Source of the DNA: an uncultured Verrucomicrobiales bacterium
GTDB taxonomy: Bacteria > Verrucomicrobiota > Verrucomicrobiia > Verrucomicrobiales > Akkermansiaceae
NCBI GenBank assembly: GCA_938001985.1
Contig: CALLBE010000061.1
Location: 1-9,450 of the forward strand
Direction of reading: 5' to 3'
DNA: 9,450 bases
Shown here: piece after piece, positions 7,322 through 9,450 of the stretch
How positions within the stretch are numbered: the first letter of the stretch is position 1
Layout: each line of letters starts with the position of its first letter
Made by a program: the position numbers and the translations under genes
The notes under the pieces: generated by a model
Told to the model about the DNA's origin: nothing
Databases searched by the model: none
The model's input: only the letters and a program-made list of their open reading frames with translations

Positions 7322-7349
7322 TCGAATGTGACAATTGTGTCACATTCGA
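7322..7349. promoter_or_regulatory. 28-base palindrome, probable operator upstream of pstS
   Basis: The arms TCGAATGTGACA (7322-7333) and TGTCACATTCGA (7338-7349) are perfect over 12 bases around the 4-base centre ATTG. A second TGTGAC-N6-GTCACA copy lies 38 bases further right, in the same divergent region. The 7-4-7 layout (TGTGACA-N4-TGTCACA) has the 11-base periodicity of PhoB boxes. However, the halves are inverted, whereas classic Pho boxes are direct repeats. A palindrome this long indicates a dimeric regulator, identity unknown. It has no T run after it and lies ahead of both genes, so it is not a terminator. Confidence 0.6.
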
Positions 7350-7364
7350 ATTCGCTCTGGGTTG

Positions 7365-7382
7365 TGTGACTTAATTGTCACA
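7365..7382. promoter_or_regulatory. Second TGTGAC-N6-GTCACA operator-like repeat
   Basis: The arms TGTGAC (7365-7370) and GTCACA (7377-7382) are identical to the core arms of the palindrome at 7327-7344, with the same 6-base spacing, but the flanks do not extend the symmetry. It lies 154 bases upstream of the porin ATG and 126 upstream of pstS. Two equal sites between two phosphate-related divergent genes suggest shared control by one factor. Confidence 0.55.
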
Positions 7383-7444
7383 AAGGTTGTAAGTGTTTGG
7401 TTTTTAGTTGTTTTATTTGTTTTTTGTTGGGGTTTGTTAAAAAA
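7382..7444. other. 63-base cytosine-free G/T-rich tract
   Basis: From 7382 to 7444 the plus strand has no C at all and is mostly T and G, with repeated TTGT and TTTG words. It directly abuts the second operator-like repeat and lies between it and the porin start. It may be a flexible or easily melted upstream element, or carry degenerate binding half-sites. No regular spacing of the TTGT words (offsets 21, 9, 7, 10) is evident. No coding potential is seen. Confidence 0.5.
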
Positions 7445-7491
7445 CTACTTGTGCTTATCCAGAGGTTGAGTAGAAGAAAGTTAGGTGCACG

Positions 7492-7519
7492 TTGTTTATT
7501 GTTAGGTAATGTGTATCTA
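7492..7519 (+). promoter_or_regulatory. Possible porin promoter
   Basis: TTGTTT (7492-7497) and TATCTA (7514-7519), with a 16-base spacer, lie just ahead of the porin and would give a leader of about 10 bases. Both boxes are imperfect (about half of the consensus positions in the -10). A 7-base direct repeat GTTAGGT (7480-7486 and 7501-7507, 21 bases apart) overlaps the region and could be part of its control. No better promoter pair is evident to me. Confidence 0.2.
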
Positions 7520-7535
7520 AGTAATTCATATAAAT

Positions 7536-8588
7536 ATGACAAATAAGACATTTAAACTAATCGCAGCGAATACAGTTGCATTAGCAGGTATTGCAAGCGC
7601 TGTAGATGTTAACATCTCTGTAAAAGGCAAGGAAACAGTAGACTTACAGTTCCGTGGACGTTTACATTTAGATTATAATTCACTCGCTGACGATAAAGGT
7701 GGTGAAACTACGAACCAATTTTATTTCCGTCGTCTACGTCTGGGTGCAAAAGCAACCTTGGCTAATGACATGACAGCAGAAGCTATTTATGAATTCTCAG
7801 GAGACGATGCTCGTATTGACACGGCTGTTATTGGCTACAAAGACGACTTTGGTGGGAGCTGGAAATTAGGTTACCAAAAGGTTCCTTTCGGTTTCCAAGA
7901 AGTTCTTTCTTCTAATAAGATTAAGACAGTTGAGCGTTCAGCAGCTAACCGTTTGTTCATTGATGATAGTAAGTTCGGTGCTCGTGCAACTGGTATTCAC
8001 TACAAAACAGATTTAGATCACGGTTTGTCATTTGCTGCGGCATTGACTAACTCAGATCAAGGCGAAACATCTAGAGGCTCTAACCAGCTCGCTATTTACA
8101 CGAGTCTTCGTTGGGAGAATGAAGCTGAAAACTTGCTTGTGGGTGTAGACTATGGTGACCAGTCTACTCAGGGAAGTGAGCTTAGTGCTTACACAGCCTA
8201 CGTTAACTACAAGTTCTGGGGTTTAGATCTATTGGGTGAGTACTTTGACGGTGATAATGACAACAGTGGTTATGCAATCCGTCTAGCTTATCGTTCTTCA
8301 GGTAAGTGGGAGCATGTTTACCGTTATTCAAAAGCAGAAGCTGACAATGGTGGTTCTTTCAAAGTTAAAGATTTGATCAGACGTTCAGAGGCTTCTACAA
8401 CAATCGTTTCTGGAAGTTCCGTTGCAACTTCAGCTGATGAGATTTCATCTCACTACATCGGTGCTAACTACTACTACAGCAAGAACGTTAGATTCATGGG
8501 TGGTTACGAGTATGCAACTGCAGATTTAGCAGGAGCTGAAGTGTCTGACATCAGTGGATTCCGTGCGCGTGTTCAAGTAACATTCTAA
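7536..8588 (+). CDS. OprP/OprO-family phosphate/polyphosphate-selective outer-membrane porin
   Basis: A 350-residue outer-membrane beta-barrel. It has a signal peptide (1-22, ending IASA) and alternating polar/hydrophobic strands throughout, and it ends in a terminal phenylalanine (RARVQVTF), as barrel proteins do for assembly. Family-like motifs are FRGRLHLDYN (39-48), RRLRLGAKATL (65-75), VIGYK (98-102), and LGYQKVPFGFQEVLSSNKI (111-129) followed by VERS (132-135). These match the OprP pattern of a strand, then 'PF..EEL.SS....ER'. Members (~440 aa in Pseudomonas) form trimers that admit phosphate or polyphosphate. This one is shorter, and anion selectivity cannot be read from sequence. Standing back to back with pstS, it is probably induced together with it under phosphate limitation. 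Arginine codons are mostly CGT, which fits high expression. The ATG is preceded by TTCATATAAAT, without Shine-Dalgarno, much like the pstS start. Confidence 0.85.
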   Translation: MTNKTFKLIAANTVALAGIASAVDVNISVKGKETVDLQFRGRLHLDYNSLADDKGGETTNQFYFRRLRLGAKATLANDMTAEAIYEFSGDDARIDTAVIGYKDDFGGSWKLGYQKVPFGFQEVLSSNKIKTVERSAANRLFIDDSKFGARATGIHYKTDLDHGLSFAAALTNSDQGETSRGSNQLAIYTSLRWENEAENLLVGVDYGDQSTQGSELSAYTAYVNYKFWGLDLLGEYFDGDNDNSGYAIRLAYRSSGKWEHVYRYSKAEADNGGSFKVKDLIRRSEASTTIVSGSSVATSADEISSHYIGANYYYSKNVRFMGGYEYATADLAGAEVSDISGFRARVQVTF

Positions 8589-8612
8589 TATAGAACACTT
8601 TATTAATTTTTT

Positions 8613-8647
8613 AAAAGCTGAGGCCGTCTCGATGGTCTCAGCTTTTT
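8613..8647. terminator. Shared terminator between porin and rpoN
   Basis: AAAAGCTGAGGCC (8613-8625) and GGTCTCAGCTTTT (8634-8646) form a 13-pair stem (one G·T) with an 8-base loop, followed by T on the plus strand. It starts 24 bases after the porin stop. On the minus strand the hairpin is followed by TTTTAAAAAATT, so it can also stop rpoN transcription, with lower strength. The rpoN stop codon (8648-8646) overlaps its right arm by one base. Confidence 0.8.
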
Positions 8648-9450
8648 AATTGGCCTCTTTACGGAGGTGGCTCGGTAAAATTCCTAGCTGGTCTCGGTAC
8701 TTAGCAACGGTTCTTCGCGCTACTTTTAAGCCCTTTTCTGAAAGATTTTTAACAATCTTACTGTCAGAAAGGGGCTTTGTTTTTTCTTCAGCGGTGACCA
8801 TTTTTAGAATGGCCTCTTTGACGCTGGTGTTTGAAATCTCTTGCCCATCATCGGTTTGATAACCGGTGGCGAAAAAGGTTCTCAGTTCAAATAAACCCAG
8901 GGGTGTTTCTAAGTATTTTCCTGACACCGCTCTGGAGACCGTGGTAGGGTGTACTTGAATTTTCTCTGCAATGGTATTCATTCCCATGGGCTTGAGTGCC
9001 TTTTTTCCTTCCTCAAAAAAGAGGGGTTGGTGCCTGAGGACCTCCTGCGCAATTTTTAAGATGGTTTCTTGTCGTTGGGCAATGGCTTTAATTAATAGCT
9101 TAGCGTCCGCGATTGAGTTTTTTAAAAACACTCGGGCTTTCGCATCCGTTGATAGCTTCGGAATGAGGCTCTTGTAGTCGTCGCTTATTTTTAAAGCAGG
9201 GATGTTCGAGTTGGTTAATGAAATCTCGATTTCACCGTCATCATTTTTCTTCGCAATGACATCCGGCTGGACAAAGACTTGGTCACTGGAGAGGAACTCG
9301 GAACCAGGGGAGGGATTGAGGGATTGAATGTTTGAAATGGCTAGTTGAATTGCCTCTAGGGAAATGTTCAGAGCTTTAGCAATGTCGGAGAATTTCTTTT
9401 TTGCCAATAAGTCAAAACTATCCTGAATGATTTGATATTCAATCGAGTCG
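8646..9450 (-). CDS. rpoN: RNA polymerase sigma-54 factor RpoN (5' end beyond the window)
   Basis: The frame stays open to the right edge, so 267 codons of the C-terminal part are visible (the full protein is ~480). Sigma-54 directs RNA polymerase to -24/-12 promoters and needs an AAA+ activator. Visible in order are the end of the core-binding domain (FDLLAKKKFSDIAKALNIS, then NPSPG), the linker, the helix-turn-helix IAEKIQVHPTTVSRAVSGKY followed by LETPLGLFELRTFF, and the C-terminal RpoN box ARRTVAKYR (about 8694-8720) that reads the -24 element. The motifs are intact. A TTG at 9407 would be a wrong start, because conserved residues (SIEYQIIQDSFDLL) continue upstream of it. It converges on the porin and shares the terminator. 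No -24/-12 promoter was seen in the phosphate genes, so adjacency need not mean functional coupling. Confidence 0.96.
   Translation of the reverse strand, partial: DSIEYQIIQDSFDLLAKKKFSDIAKALNISLEAIQLAISNIQSLNPSPGSEFLSSDQVFVQPDVIAKKNDDGEIEISLTNSNIPALKISDDYKSLIPKLSTDAKARVFLKNSIADAKLLIKAIAQRQETILKIAQEVLRHQPLFFEEGKKALKPMGMNTIAEKIQVHPTTVSRAVSGKYLETPLGLFELRTFFATGYQTDDGQEISNTSVKEAILKMVTAEEKTKPLSDSKIVKNLSEKGLKVARRTVAKYRDQLGILPSHLRKEAN

Noticed and set aside
7151..7369. A 72-codon plus-strand frame running from pstS antisense into the divergent control region
   Set aside because: It covers the pstS start and the long palindrome, lacks protein features and has no start signal.
7322..7382. CRP-type or classic PhoB binding sites
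   Set aside because: The CRP consensus has 6 bases between TGTGA and TCACA, and here there are 8. PhoB boxes are direct repeats, and here the halves are inverted. Only a general operator call is justified.
7240..7535. Sigma-54 (-24/-12) promoters for pstS or the porin, prompted by the neighbouring rpoN
   Set aside because: No GG-N10-GC pair of the TGGCAC...TTGCA type was found on either strand here.
9405..9407. TTG at 9407 as the start of rpoN
   Set aside because: The reading frame and conserved sigma-54 residues continue upstream to the window edge, so the gene simply begins outside.

Overview
The window is a phosphate-acquisition locus. It contains a complete pstS-pstC-pstA-pstB-phoU cluster on the minus strand and a divergently transcribed OprP/OprO-type outer-membrane porin on the plus strand. 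It is flanked by the 5' part of an unidentified helical-repeat-like gene (left edge, minus) and the 3' two thirds of rpoN, sigma-54 (right edge, minus). The organism is Gram-negative, since it has an outer-membrane porin. Base composition is moderate to low in GC. None of the seven visible starts has a recognisable Shine-Dalgarno sequence. The protein styles (short PstS, hugely enlarged PstC and PstA, the small N-terminal protein at the left edge) fit Verrucomicrobiota/PVC best. That assignment is an inference, not a proof.

Layout from left to right: 1-282 is a truncated gene (minus). 283-547 is non-coding, with a phoU 3' terminator hairpin (427-483), a second GC-rich hairpin (503-540) and a compact multi-helix inverted-repeat element (340-422). 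phoU (548-1213), pstB (1237-2019), pstA (2059-4209) and pstC (4222-6240) follow, with gaps of only 12-39 bases. A 192-base gap with an intrinsic terminator separates pstC from pstS (6433-7239). A 296-base divergent control region (7240-7535) carries two TGTGAC-N6-GTCACA inverted repeats and a 63-base stretch without cytosine. The porin (7536-8588) and rpoN (8646 to the right edge) converge on one shared terminator (8613-8647).

How the genes work together: the porin lets phosphate or polyphosphate cross the outer membrane, PstS binds phosphate in the periplasm, and PstC/PstA form the inner-membrane channel driven by the PstB ATPase. PhoU couples transporter state to Pho signalling. The sensor kinase and response regulator (PhoR/PhoB) are not in the window. 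The terminator after pstS suggests that the binding protein is made in excess over the membrane parts.

The most unusual content is in the permease subunits. PstC (672 aa) and PstA (716 aa) are each more than twice the usual ~300 aa, because of ~350-residue insertions between membrane segments 1 and 2, predicted to be periplasmic. The PstA insertion contains about eight degenerate copies of a ~41-residue unit, and PstA has a second insertion of ~65 residues on the same face. I found no mobile element, CRISPR array, tRNA or rRNA. Apart from the permease extensions and the intergenic structures, the locus is a conventional one.
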